Shown here: piece by piece, positions 26,551-34,461 of the stretch | Position numbering within the stretch: position 1 is the first letter of the stretch | Layout: every line of letters begins with the position of its first letter | Origin: Ramlibacter humi | GTDB taxonomy: Bacteria > Pseudomonadota > Gammaproteobacteria > Burkholderiales > Burkholderiaceae_C | Length of the DNA: 64,000 nt | Direction: 5' to 3' | Assembly (NCBI RefSeq): GCF_004681975.1 | Contig: NZ_SMLK01000003.1 | Span: forward strand, 186,001-250,000 | The notes under the pieces: generated by a model | Told to the model about the DNA's origin: nothing | Databases searched by the model: none | Seen by the model: only the letters and a program-made list of their open reading frames with translations | Program-made: the position numbers and the translations under genes

Positions 26551-27638
26551 ACACGCACTCGGCCCGTCATGGCGGCTTTGCTCCCTCCCCCCCTGGGGGA
26601 GGGCTGGGGTGGGGGCATGCACCGCCTTCGACTCGCCCCCACCCCCACCCTCCCCCAGGGGGGGAGGGAGAGAAAACCCGGCTGAGGGAGCGCCACTGGT
26701 GGCCTTGGGCCAAGCGCATCACCTCCTGGGTGTTCTTCATCGCGGTGGCCTGGCTGCTGTTCGAGTACGCCCAGCACATCGACTGGGGCGACGTCCTCGA
26801 CTCGCTGAAGCACCTTCCCGGGCCCGCGCTGGCCATGGCAGTGGGCCTCGCCATCGCCAGCCACCTGCTCTACGCGACGTTCGACCTGATCGGCCGCCAC
26901 TACACGGGCCACACGCTGAAGACCGGCATCGTGATGGCGGTGACGTTCGTCAGCTACACGTTCAACCTGTGCATCGGCTCACTGGTGGGCGGCGTGGGCT
27001 TCCGCTACCGGCTGTATTCGCGGCTGGGACTGAAGACGGGCGTCATCACGCGCATCGTGTCGATGAGCATGCTGACCAACTGGCTGGGCTACAAGCTGCT
27101 GGCCGGCGTCCTGTTCATCACGCACCCGCTGGCGCTGCCGCCTGCATGGCACATGGGCAACCACGGCCTGGAATGGCTGGGCGCGGCGCTGGTCACGATT
27201 TCGCTGACCTACATCGTGGCGTGCTGGCGCATGGGCGACCACACCTGGGACTGGCGCGGGCACGAGCTGTACCTGCCGCCCTGGCGCATCGCCATCCTGC
27301 AGATGGCCATCTCGTGCGCCAACTGGATGCTGATGGCCGGGATCATCTACGTGCTGCTGCAGCGGCAGATCGACTACACGGACGTGCTCACGGTGTTGCT
27401 GGTGGGCGCCATCGCCGGCGTCGTGCTGCACGTGCCCGCCGGCCTGGGCGTGTTCGAAGCCGTGTTCATCGCCCTGCTGGGGCACCGCATTTCCGAAGGG
27501 CAGCTGCTGGCCGCGCTGCTCGGCTACCGGGCCGTGTACTACATCGGCCCGCTGGCGATCGCCGCGTTGATGTACCTCGTGATGGAGGTGCGCGCGCGGC
27601 GGCTCAAGAAGAGGGCGCACATCGCCCCGGCCGCATGA
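26547..27638 (+). CDS. ybhN: YbhN-like lysylphosphatidylglycerol synthase-domain membrane protein with repeat-derived N-terminus
   Basis: 363 residues, about seven to eight hydrophobic segments. The conserved YbhN core starts near residue 48 (WWPWAKRITSWVFFIAVAWLL) and contains GGVGFRYRLYSRLGL, TNWLGYKLLAGVLF and HVPAGLGVFEAVF. Residues about 12-41 are Pro/Gly/His-rich and encoded entirely by a 90-base inverted repeat inserted in frame. No ATG, GTG or TTG lies between the repeat and the conserved core at a useful place, so the extension is probably translated. YbhN accompanies clsB; a lipid flippase-like role is proposed for the family, not proven. Confidence 0.88.
   Translation: MNTHSARHGGFAPSPPGGGLGWGHAPPSTRPHPHPPPGGEGEKTRLRERHWWPWAKRITSWVFFIAVAWLLFEYAQHIDWGDVLDSLKHLPGPALAMAVGLAIASHLLYATFDLIGRHYTGHTLKTGIVMAVTFVSYTFNLCIGSLVGGVGFRYRLYSRLGLKTGVITRIVSMSMLTNWLGYKLLAGVLFITHPLALPPAWHMGNHGLEWLGAALVTISLTYIVACWRMGDHTWDWRGHELYLPPWRIAILQMAISCANWMLMAGIIYVLLQRQIDYTDVLTVLLVGAIAGVVLHVPAGLGVFEAVFIALLGHRISEGQLLAALLGYRAVYYIGPLAIAALMYLVMEVRARRLKKRAHIAPAA
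26581..26670. repeat. In-frame inverted-repeat element in ybhN
   Basis: Two 36-base arms (26581-26616 and 26635-26670), near-perfect reverse complements beginning CTCCCTCCCCCC, around an 18-base centre. Total 90 bases = 30 codons, so the reading frame is kept. A decayed half copy follows udgX near 30613. Looks like a non-autonomous REP/MITE-type element. Confidence 0.85.
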
Positions 27639-27666
27639 ACTTCCAACGCCAAAAGGACCTTCCACC

Positions 27667-27882
27667 ATGGCTTCCCACCACAAACCTTCCTTCCCGCTGC
27701 CTGAACAAGCCGCCGCCCTTTTCGACGGCGCGTTGGCCTGGCAGCAGGCGCAAACCGAGTGGCTGGTGCGCTCCTTGCAGCAGTGGCTGAGCGCCACGAG
27801 CGGCCTGCAGCCGGTGCCGGTGCGCGCCAAGTCCCCGCAGCACGGTCATGTAACAGGCAAGCTCGGCGGGCCTCGCGGCTGA
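27667..27882 (+). CDS. Small hypothetical protein
   Basis: 71 residues; AAAAGGA lies about 9 bases before the ATG. Helical first half (FPLPEQAAALFDGALAWQQAQTEWLV-type), reminiscent of short phasin-like segments, then a basic tail ending in GHVTGKLGGPRG. Starts 28 bases after ybhN and ends just before the radical SAM gene. Not recognised; coding status is moderate. Confidence 0.5.
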   Translation: MASHHKPSFPLPEQAAALFDGALAWQQAQTEWLVRSLQQWLSATSGLQPVPVRAKSPQHGHVTGKLGGPRG

Positions 27883-27902
27883 CTACTGTACATTCTTCCA
27901 GT
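27883..27902. promoter_or_regulatory. Candidate LexA (SOS) operator
   Basis: TACTGTACATTCTTCCAGTG: CTGT-N8-CCAG within an ACTG...CAGT palindrome, one base away from the CTGT-N8-ACAG LexA core. It directly precedes and overlaps the GTG start of the repair gene pair. The overlap with the start codon is unusual, so this is a candidate only. Confidence 0.4.
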
Positions 27903-29157
27903 GGAACTGAAGACCAAACTCGCGGTCCTGGCGGACGCCGCCAAGTACGACGCTTCGTGCGCGTCCAGCGGCGGCGTCGCGCGCGATTCCGTGGGCGGGC
28001 GCGGCATCGGTTCCAACGAAGGCACGGGCATCTGCCACAGCTACGCGCCGGACGGCCGCTGCATCTCGCTGCTGAAGATCCTGCTGACCAACTACTGCCA
28101 GTTCGACTGCCTGTACTGCGTCAACCGCGCCACCAGCAACGTGCAGCGCGCGCGCTTCACGGTCGACGAGGTGGTGCACCTCACGCTGGACTTCTACCGC
28201 CGCAACTGCATCGAAGGCCTGTTCCTGTCCAGCGGCATCATCCGCAGCCCCGACTACACGATGGAACAGGTGGTCGAAGTCGCGCGCCGCCTGCGCGAAG
28301 AGCACGACTTCCGCGGCTACATCCACCTGAAAACGATTCCCGAAGCCGCGCCCGACCTGCTGGCGCGCGCGGGGCTTTACGCGGACCGCTTGTCGATCAA
28401 CATCGAGCTACCCACGGTGGCCAGCCTGCAATCGCTGGCGCCCGAAAAAGACGTGGGCGCCATCAAGCGGTCGATGGCGCGGCTGCGCGTGCACATCGAC
28501 GAAGCGAAAGAGGCCAGGCGCGAAGTCGAAGCAAAGCCCATCACCGTGTTCGGCAACGCCAAGCCCAGGCGAGCGGAAGCACCGCATTTCGCCGCGGCGG
28601 GCCAGAGCACGCAGATGATCGTCGGCGCCGATGCCACCGACGACGCCACCATCCTGGCCACCAGCGCGCAGCTGTACGGCTCGTACGACCTGAAGCGCGT
28701 CTACTACTCCGCGTTCAGCCCCATCCCGCACGCCGCCGGCAACCTGCCGCTGAAGGCGCCGCCGCTGGTGCGCGAGCACCGCCTGTACCAGGCCGACTGG
28801 CTGATGCGCTTCTACGGCTTCGAAGCGCGCGAGATCACGCCCGCTGCCGGCGGCGGCATGCTGTCGCTGGACGAAGACCCGAAGATGGCCTGGGCACGCG
28901 CGCATCCCGAGCGCTTCCCCATCGACCTGAACCGCGCGCCGCGCGAGCTGCTGCTGCGCGTGCCCGGCCTGGGCGTGAAGGCGGTCGATCGCCTGCTGGC
29001 CGCGCGCCGCATCCGCCGCCTGCGCAGCGACGACCTGAAGCGCCTGCACGTGCCGGTGAAGAAGGTGCTGCCTTTCGTCGAGATGGCCGACCACGTCCCG
29101 CGCGGCCCCGCGCCCGCGGCCCCCAAACGCGTGCCCCAACAAGGCGCGCTGTTCTGA
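27901..29157 (+). CDS. Putative DNA modification/repair radical SAM protein (UdgX partner)
   Basis: 418 residues with a GTG start; no ribosome site is visible before it, but the family N-terminus (KLAVLADAAKYDASCASSGG) starts at this point. The radical SAM cluster is CQFDCLYC (Cys66, 70, 73). The C-terminus has a helix-hairpin-helix (LLLRVPGLGVKAVDRLLAARRIRRL), a DNA-binding element. The family is found linked to DUF4130-UdgX genes; its reaction is unknown. Four bases separate it from the udgX-type gene. Confidence 0.9.
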   Translation: MELKTKLAVLADAAKYDASCASSGGVARDSVGGRGIGSNEGTGICHSYAPDGRCISLLKILLTNYCQFDCLYCVNRATSNVQRARFTVDEVVHLTLDFYRRNCIEGLFLSSGIIRSPDYTMEQVVEVARRLREEHDFRGYIHLKTIPEAAPDLLARAGLYADRLSINIELPTVASLQSLAPEKDVGAIKRSMARLRVHIDEAKEARREVEAKPITVFGNAKPRRAEAPHFAAAGQSTQMIVGADATDDATILATSAQLYGSYDLKRVYYSAFSPIPHAAGNLPLKAPPLVREHRLYQADWLMRFYGFEAREITPAAGGGMLSLDEDPKMAWARAHPERFPIDLNRAPRELLLRVPGLGVKAVDRLLAARRIRRLRSDDLKRLHVPVKKVLPFVEMADHVPRGPAPAAPKRVPQQGALF

Positions 29158-29161
29158 CGCC

Positions 29162-30610
29162 ATGCCACGCCTGGCCAGCGAAACCGACCTGGCGGGCTTC
29201 CGCAACGAAGCGCGCGAACTGCTGGCCCACCAGGTGCCGCCCGAGCAGGTGCACTGGGAAACCCTGCACACGCTCAGCGACGACATGTTCGCGCAGCCGG
29301 TGGGCGAAGGCGAAGGGCGCACCAGGGGCCTGTCCCGCGCGGCGACGGCGCTGGTGCCCGCATCGTTCTTGGGGCTGTGCGAAGTGGTGGTGCTGCACCA
29401 CGACCCGCATCGCTTCGCCCTGCTGTACCGCCTGCTGTGGCGGCTGGTGCACGAGCCGACGCTGAGGCACGACCCGCTGGACGCCGACATGCTGCAGGCG
29501 CAGCAGATGGCGCAGTCGGTGCGGCGCGACATCCACAAGATGAAGGCGTTCGTGCGCTTCCGCCAGGTGCCCGACGAAGAGCATGCGGGCGAGGTGGTGC
29601 ACGTGGCGTGGTTCGAGCCGGCGCACCACATCGTCGAGGCGGTGTCGCTCTGGTTCGCGCGGCGTTTCGCCAACATGCGCTGGGCCATCCTCACGCCCGA
29701 GCGCTCGGTGCAATGGGACGGCCAGCGGCTGCGGTTCGGCCCCGGCGGCGATCGCGCCGACGCGCCCGGCCCCGATGCCGGCGAGGCGTTGTGGCTCACC
29801 TACTACGAGAGCATCTTCAATCCCGCGCGGCTGAAGATGAGGCAGATGCGCAAGGAGATGCCGCGCAAGTACTGGCACAACCTGCCCGAATCGCAGCTGA
29901 TCGGCGGCCTGTCGGCGCAGGCGGTGGAAAGGAGCGGCAGCATGATCGAACGCCCCGCCGAAGCACCCCGCAAACGCGTGCCCAAGCCCGTGGCACGCAA
30001 TCCCGTGGTGACGCTGCACGAAGACCGCATCGCTTCGCTGGAAGACCTGAAGGCCGCCACCATGCGTTGCCGCGAATGTCCCCTCGGCGAATTCGCCACG
30101 CAGTCGGTCAACGGCGAAGGCCGCGTGCACGCGGCGCTGATGTTCGTGGGCGAGCAGCCCGGCGACCAGGAAGACCTGCAGGGCCACCCCTTCGTCGGCC
30201 CCGCCGGCAAACTGCTGGACCGCGCGCTGCAAGCACTGGGCATTCCACGCGACGCCGTGTTCGTGTCCAACGCGGTGAAGCACTTCAAGTTCGAACTGCG
30301 CGGCAAGCGGCGCATCCACAAGAGCCCCACGCAGCGCGAAGCGGCCGCGTGCCTGCACTGGCTGGAAGACGAGATCGCGCTGGTGAAACCGAAGGCGCTG
30401 GTGGCGCTGGGTGCCACCGCCGCGCGGTCACTGATGGGCCAAGCCGTGCCCGTGATGTCCGAGCGCGGCAAGTGGCTGACGCGCCAAGACGGGCTGAAGG
30501 TGCTGGTGACGCTTCACCCCAGCGCGCTGCTGCGCATGCTGCCGGAGGAGAGGGAACAGGCGTTCGAGGATTTCGTGGCGGACCTGCGGAAGGCGAAGTC
30601 GGTGCTTTGA
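29162..30610 (+). CDS. DUF4130-UdgX fusion: uracil-DNA cross-linking protein
   Basis: 482 residues. The N-terminal about 245 residues are the DUF4130-type domain usually linked to the radical SAM partner. After a basic linker (about 262-280) comes a family-4-like uracil-DNA glycosylase domain: CRECPLGEFATQSVNGEG, GEQPGDQEDLQGHPFVGPAGKLLDR-type motif and LVTLHPSALLRM. It contains the UdgX-specific loop KRRIHK (382-387) with the histidine (386) that, in mycobacterial UdgX, bonds covalently to the abasic site after uracil release. Predicted to bind and trap uracil-DNA. Confidence 0.93.
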   Translation: MPRLASETDLAGFRNEARELLAHQVPPEQVHWETLHTLSDDMFAQPVGEGEGRTRGLSRAATALVPASFLGLCEVVVLHHDPHRFALLYRLLWRLVHEPTLRHDPLDADMLQAQQMAQSVRRDIHKMKAFVRFRQVPDEEHAGEVVHVAWFEPAHHIVEAVSLWFARRFANMRWAILTPERSVQWDGQRLRFGPGGDRADAPGPDAGEALWLTYYESIFNPARLKMRQMRKEMPRKYWHNLPESQLIGGLSAQAVERSGSMIERPAEAPRKRVPKPVARNPVVTLHEDRIASLEDLKAATMRCRECPLGEFATQSVNGEGRVHAALMFVGEQPGDQEDLQGHPFVGPAGKLLDRALQALGIPRDAVFVSNAVKHFKFELRGKRRIHKSPTQREAAACLHWLEDEIALVKPKALVALGATAARSLMGQAVPVMSERGKWLTRQDGLKVLVTLHPSALLRMLPEEREQAFEDFVADLRKAKSVL

Positions 30611-30612
30611 TT

Positions 30613-30641
30613 CTTGCTCCCTCCCCCTCTGGAGGAAGGAA
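30613..30641. repeat. Decayed half copy of the CTCCCTCCCCC repeat
   Basis: TTGCTCCCTCCCCCTCTGGA and following GGAAGG resemble one arm of the element inserted in ybhN. It starts right after the udgX-type stop codon. Weak, by similarity only. Confidence 0.45.
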
Positions 30642-30647
30642 AAGACT

Positions 30648-31121
30648 TCAGTTCGCGCTGTCGACCCCGCTCACCCCGTGCCGCGCGCGCTCCACGTCCC
30701 GCTTCACGGCGCGCTTGGCCTTGCTGGTCGACCGCATCTGGTCCTTCGCGCCGGTGGTGTTGCGCTCGCGCTTGACCACGTCGCCGCTGTCGCGGTCTCG
30801 TTGCGGCGCCAGGGTGTCGTCGCGCTGCTGCGAGCGGTCCAGGCCCGGGTCACGCGGCAACACCGGCCCCGCGACTTCCACGTCGCGCGGCCTGCGCAGC
30901 CCCAGCCCGCCGCCGGGTTCGTCCACGCTCTGCGGGCCGACGCCGCCTTGCGGCGGCCCCGACATCGCGCCCAGGCCCGCCTGCGCGCCGCTCATGGCAG
31001 GACGGCCCTGGTACACGGCCGCCGAACCGCTTTGCCCATGCGCGTCGTGCAGCGTGAGCAGCGCGACAGCCAGCACGGCCGCCACGGCGGCCCAGTGCCA
31101 AGGTTGGTGTTGGATCTTCAT
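30648..31121 (-). CDS. Small secreted/anchored hypothetical protein
   Basis: 157 residues from ATG 31121 with CAGGAG upstream. A signal peptide or anchor (about 1-29) precedes a hydrophilic, disordered-looking mature part rich in Arg, Asp and Gln, ending in a basic segment (KAKRAVKRDVERARHG). No family recognised. Convergent with the repair pair. Confidence 0.65.
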   Translation of the reverse strand: MKIQHQPWHWAAVAAVLAVALLTLHDAHGQSGSAAVYQGRPAMSGAQAGLGAMSGPPQGGVGPQSVDEPGGGLGLRRPRDVEVAGPVLPRDPGLDRSQQRDDTLAPQRDRDSGDVVKRERNTTGAKDQMRSTSKAKRAVKRDVERARHGVSGVDSAN

Positions 31122-31289
31122 GGCGTGCTCCTGCGAGTTCACGCTGGCAGTGTGGTGCGCGGCCACGCGCGGCACAGGCCGACGGCGGCAACAGAATGTG
31201 TAGGACGCAGCCGCCGCGAGCGCTTCCCTACAAGCGAACGCGACCGGTTCCGGCTTGACGAGGCGCGGCCCCGCCGCGATAACCGGAGC

Positions 31290-31757
31290 ATGGCCACCTC
31301 CACCATCGTGCGCGTCCAGCGCGCCTACGACTGCACCGCCGAGGCGGTGTACGACGCCTGGCTGGACCCGCAGCTGGCGCGCCGCTTCTGGTTCGCCACG
31401 TCCACCGGAGAAGTCATCCGCTGCACCATCGAGCCGAACGTCAATGGCCGCTTCACCATCGTCGACCGCCGCCGGCTGGAAGCCGGCCCGGACACCGAGA
31501 TGGATGTGGAACACACCGGCCGCTTCCTGCAGCTGGACCGGCCGCGGCGCATCGCCTTCAGCTTCGGGCTGCCGCAGTTCCAGTCGCACGAAACCACGGT
31601 GATCGTCGACATCGAGCCCCAGGGCGATGGCTGCCTGCTGACGCTGCGCCACGACCTCGGCCCCGCCGATGAAGAAGCAACGGAGATGCTGGAGCGCGCC
31701 GAAGGCGGCTGGACGACGGTCCTGGAGAACCTGGAGAAGACGCTGAAGGGGCAGTGA
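31290..31757 (+). CDS. SRPBCC (AHSA1-like) domain protein
   Basis: 155 residues. The START/AHSA1 fold is shown by VYDAWLDPQLARRFWF, GEVIRCTIEPNVNGRF, DRPRRIAFSFGLP and a C-terminal helix GGWTTVLENLEKTLKG. The family binds hydrophobic ligands or acts in Hsp90/ArsR-linked stress functions. No partner regulator is adjacent. A palindromic repeat follows the stop codon by two bases. Confidence 0.87.
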   Translation: MATSTIVRVQRAYDCTAEAVYDAWLDPQLARRFWFATSTGEVIRCTIEPNVNGRFTIVDRRRLEAGPDTEMDVEHTGRFLQLDRPRRIAFSFGLPQFQSHETTVIVDIEPQGDGCLLTLRHDLGPADEEATEMLERAEGGWTTVLENLEKTLKGQ

Positions 31758-31759
31758 CT

Positions 31760-31806
31760 GTCATGCCGGGCTTGACCCGGTGGATTGGGGGTCAAGCCCG
31801 CAATGA
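31760..31806. repeat. Palindromic intergenic repeat
   Basis: Arms 31760-31778 (GTCATGCCGGGCTTGACCC) and 31788-31806, reverse complements with two mismatches. Lies between convergent genes and may terminate both, but its form resembles a dispersed REP. Confidence 0.75.
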
Positions 31807-31825
31807 CAAGCGCCGCCTCAGCCGT

Positions 31826-32230
31826 TCACTGCGTGCCTTGCGGCAGCAGGTACACGGCCTCTATCTTGTGGCCGTCCGGGTCGTGGACGAAAGCGGCGTA
31901 GTAGCGCGGGGAATACTCCGGACGGATGCCGGGACCGCCGTCGTCATGCGCGCCGAGTTGCAGCGCCTTCGCATGGAAGGCCTGCACCTCTTCCTGCGAG
32001 TTGGCGACGAAGCACACGTGCGTGCCGTTGCCCACCGCCGCGCGGCCGCCGTCGTGCGGCAGGCCGATCCAGAAATCGGGGAAGCCCTTGCCGTAGCCGG
32101 CCGAAGGGCCGTGCTCCATCAGGCAACGGATGCCCAGCGTGGCGAGCACGGCGTCGTAGAACGCCTTGGCGCGCGGGTAGTCGTTGGTGCCTAGCGAGAT
32201 GTGCGAGAGAACGGACTCGGGCTGCGGCAT
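31826..32230 (-). CDS. VOC-family (glyoxalase/dioxygenase fold) protein
   Basis: 134 residues, CAGGAG before the ATG. Typical vicinal-oxygen-chelate features: HISLGTNDYPRAKAFYDAVL at the N-terminus, GTHVCFVANSQEEV in the middle and AAFVHDPDGHKIEAVY at the end. Members are glyoxalase-like enzymes or resistance proteins; substrate unknown. Confidence 0.88.
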   Translation of the reverse strand: MPQPESVLSHISLGTNDYPRAKAFYDAVLATLGIRCLMEHGPSAGYGKGFPDFWIGLPHDGGRAAVGNGTHVCFVANSQEEVQAFHAKALQLGAHDDGGPGIRPEYSPRYYAAFVHDPDGHKIEAVYLLPQGTQ

Positions 32231-32272
32231 GGGCGGCTCCTGGGAAAAGGAGCCGCAAGCGTAGCGTACCCG

Positions 32273-32587
32273 TCAGCCCGCCCCGCGAGGCGTGCGCCCC
32301 GCGCCACCGCCGCCCTTGCGCGAAGACACCTGGTTGTGCGAGCCCGCCAGGTTCTCGCGATCGCTCCGGCTCTCCGGCGTGCGCTCGTGCTGGTTGGTCT
32401 GCGTCCTGGCCTGCGCGCCCTGCTTGTTGTGGTCGTTGGCCAACTTGCCCACGCCGGGCTGCTGGTGGTCCGCCACGTTGCCCTTGGCCGTGCCGCGCTC
32501 CGCAGCGCTGCCCTTCATCATCTTGCCGGGGTTGCGGGCCCGTCTCTGCTCTTTCGCGAGGAAAGCGCGCTTCTTGCTCATGTTCAT
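32273..32587 (-). CDS. Hydrophilic hypothetical protein
   Basis: 104 residues, strongly basic and polar, no hydrophobic core (KGNVADHQQPGVGKLANDH, ERTPESRSDRENLAGS). Its ATG overlaps the stop of the upstream 47-residue gene (ATGA), which supports both as genes. Composition resembles stress-protective disordered proteins; function unknown. Confidence 0.6.
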   Translation of the reverse strand: MNMSKKRAFLAKEQRRARNPGKMMKGSAAERGTAKGNVADHQQPGVGKLANDHNKQGAQARTQTNQHERTPESRSDRENLAGSHNQVSSRKGGGGAGRTPRGAG

Positions 32588-32727
32588 CTCTGGTCCCTTC
32601 CCTTGACTTCGGTTTCACGGCCCACGGGGTGGACCTCTTCACGCTCGGGGTGGTAGCGCCTGGCCGACCCCGGCTCGGCCAGCTTGCGGTGCATCTCGGC
32701 CGTGGCCTGCGCGGGCGTGATGTCCAT
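32584..32727 (-). CDS. Very small hypothetical protein, coupled to the next gene
   Basis: 47 residues from ATG 32727, with a strong AAGGAGA about 6 bases upstream; a start 45 bases upstream is less likely. Sequence begins MDITPAQATAEMHRKLAEPG. Stop codon overlaps the ATG of the following gene. No family recognised. Confidence 0.6.
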   Translation of the reverse strand: MDITPAQATAEMHRKLAEPGSARRYHPEREEVHPVGRETEVKGRDQR

Positions 32728-32915
32728 GGAAGCTCTCCTTTGGGTGCGTGCTCCAGGACATTCTGGGAACACCGCTGCGCGCTGCCTGTCGGACGTGTGC
32801 CCTCACGCGTCATGCGTTGTGACGCGCTGCAAGCGGACGCAACAACAGCGCGGGCTGACAGCCGTGACCGCGCATCACGCCGACACTGGCGGCACAGCCA
32901 AGCCAAGGAGCAGCC

Positions 32916-33236
32916 ATGGCCCGCACGAGCACCCGCCGCTGGTCGCAGCACGTCACCGACACCAGCGACGCGCTGGACCTGAAGGAAGGCGTCTTCCGGC
33001 AGACCGACCCGAAGAAGATCGCACGGTCGCTGAAGGCGTCGGCCGAGCACAGCGAGCGGCGCAAGAGCGACCCTTACCGCTCGGCCATGTCGATGCTGAC
33101 CTTCTACATCAACCGTGCCGGCCACCAGCTGGAAAGCCGCCAGCGCAAGCACCTGGAAGACGCGAAGGACGAACTGCGCGCGCTGTACGACAAGCCCGCG
33201 GCGCGCAAGACGAAGAAGAGCGAGCGGCCACGGTGA
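32916..33236 (+). CDS. DUF3175 domain protein
   Basis: 106 residues. The segment RRWSQHVTDTSDALDLKEGVF, followed by KKIARSLKASAEHS and YRSAMSMLTFYINRAG, is the DUF3175 pattern. Highly charged C-terminus. Function unknown. Divergent from the two small hydrophilic genes. Confidence 0.85.
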   Translation: MARTSTRRWSQHVTDTSDALDLKEGVFRQTDPKKIARSLKASAEHSERRKSDPYRSAMSMLTFYINRAGHQLESRQRKHLEDAKDELRALYDKPAARKTKKSERPR

Positions 33237-33342
33237 AAGGACGACTCGCGGTGAGGCGAGACGAGACTCACAGTGAGGACAAAGGCTGCGGCTGTGCCTG
33301 CAGCCAGCCTGGGTCTGCAGCCGGCAACCGATCGGCAGCCCC

Positions 33343-33366
33343 CCGTTCGGGCTGAGCCTGTCGAAG
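33343..33366. repeat. REP-like half element
   Basis: CCGTTCGGGCTGAGCCTGTC followed by GAAG: one arm of the dispersed repeat, 14 bases before the stop end of the convergent PPC gene. Confidence 0.7.
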
Positions 33367-33379
33367 CCGAGGCACTGCC

Positions 33380-33787
33380 TCAGCGCCTGCGCGCGACCAG
33401 CTCCAGGTAACCCGTCGCGGCATCCGGTTGCCGGCCGAACGACCAATCCGGCAACAGCCCCACCACCACCTCCGCCGTCGTGCGCACGATGCAGCCGGGC
33501 ATCAGGTGGCCGCCACGCACTTGCCCGCGCGCATCCGACACCGAAGCATGCAGGTGCACGCCGTCCGGACTGAGCGTGCCCGAGAGCGTGAGCAGTTCCA
33601 GCGGCTCGGCCCACTGTGTGCCCTGCGGCTCACCCGCGTAGCGCAGCACCGCGCGCGACAGGCTGCCCACCGCCGAGACGATGCACGCAGCTTCCAACCC
33701 TTCGCCCTGGTGCCAGCCCGCGAACGCCTGCTGCAAGGCCTGGCGCAAGTCCTGCCCCGGCGCGAGGCGCAGCACCTCGATGCGCAT
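33380..33787 (-). CDS. PPC (DUF296) domain DNA-binding-like protein
   Basis: 135 residues, start ATG 33787, two bases after the NnrU-like stop. PPC-domain features: MRIEVLRLAPGQDLRQAL, AACIVSAVGSLSRAVLRY and HLHASVSDARGQVRGGHLMPG. The last includes the GxHL(M)xG metal-site motif of bacterial PPC proteins. Plant relatives bind AT-rich DNA; bacterial roles are unknown. Probably cotranscribed with the NnrU-like gene. Confidence 0.85.
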   Translation of the reverse strand: MRIEVLRLAPGQDLRQALQQAFAGWHQGEGLEAACIVSAVGSLSRAVLRYAGEPQGTQWAEPLELLTLSGTLSPDGVHLHASVSDARGQVRGGHLMPGCIVRTTAEVVVGLLPDWSFGRQPDAATGYLELVARRR

Positions 33788-33789
33788 GG

Positions 33790-34371
33790 TCAGAACCCCA
33801 GCGGGCTGACGCCGATGAGAAAGGCGTGTGCCCAGAACACGAACACCGCGTACGCCACCAGCCCGATGACGACGGTGATGGCCGTGCCCTTCGCCGTGCC
33901 CGCCGCGTACTGCACATTGCCTGCGCGATCGCGCTGCCGCGCCGCACGGAAGTCCAGCACCGCCCACACCAGGAAGGCGCCGAACAGCACCACGTCGGCC
34001 AGGTTGCCGTTGGCCAGCAGGTGCGCGAACGCCCAGACCTTCACCGACAGCACCATCGGGTGGTGCAGCTTCGCCTTGATGGCGTTGCGCGGCACGTACG
34101 CCGCCGGCAGCAGGATGAAAGAGAACAGCATCAGCAGCGCGGCCAGGTGATTCATGCCGCGCGGCGGCGACCAGATCACCACGGGATGCTGGCGCGCCAT
34201 GCCGAAGCCCCAGACGATGAGCGCGAAGCCGATGAGGGAGACGATGGTGTACGCGCCCTTCCAGGGCTTCTCGCCCATGGACGCGATGCGCTGCGCGCGC
34301 CAGCTGTCCGCGAAGATGCGCACGGAGTGCGCGCCGAGGAACAGCACCAGACCGATGATCAAAGCAGCCAT
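33790..34371 (-). CDS. NnrU-family membrane protein
   Basis: 193 residues from ATG 34371 with GGAGAAG upstream. Six hydrophobic segments; NnrU pattern LGAHSVRIFADSWR, HPVVIWSPPRGMNHLA and KLHHPMVLSVKVWAFAHLLANG. NnrU is linked to denitrification in some bacteria and is related to NNT/isoprenylcysteine-methyltransferase-like membrane proteins. No nitrogen-oxide genes are adjacent, so that role is not supported here. Confidence 0.9.
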   Translation of the reverse strand: MAALIIGLVLFLGAHSVRIFADSWRAQRIASMGEKPWKGAYTIVSLIGFALIVWGFGMARQHPVVIWSPPRGMNHLAALLMLFSFILLPAAYVPRNAIKAKLHHPMVLSVKVWAFAHLLANGNLADVVLFGAFLVWAVLDFRAARQRDRAGNVQYAAGTAKGTAITVVIGLVAYAVFVFWAHAFLIGVSPLGF

Positions 34372-34461
34372 GCTTCTTCTCCACTCGTGATGCGCGCGAT
34401 TGTGCAGGGTGCAGGCGAGCGGCGCCACTAAACTCGCCGGCACAGAAGCCGGGGAGGAAGC

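Noticed and set aside
33790-34371. NnrU-like gene considered as evidence for denitrification
   Set aside because: No nitrite or nitric oxide reductase genes nearby; the family is broader than denitrifiers.
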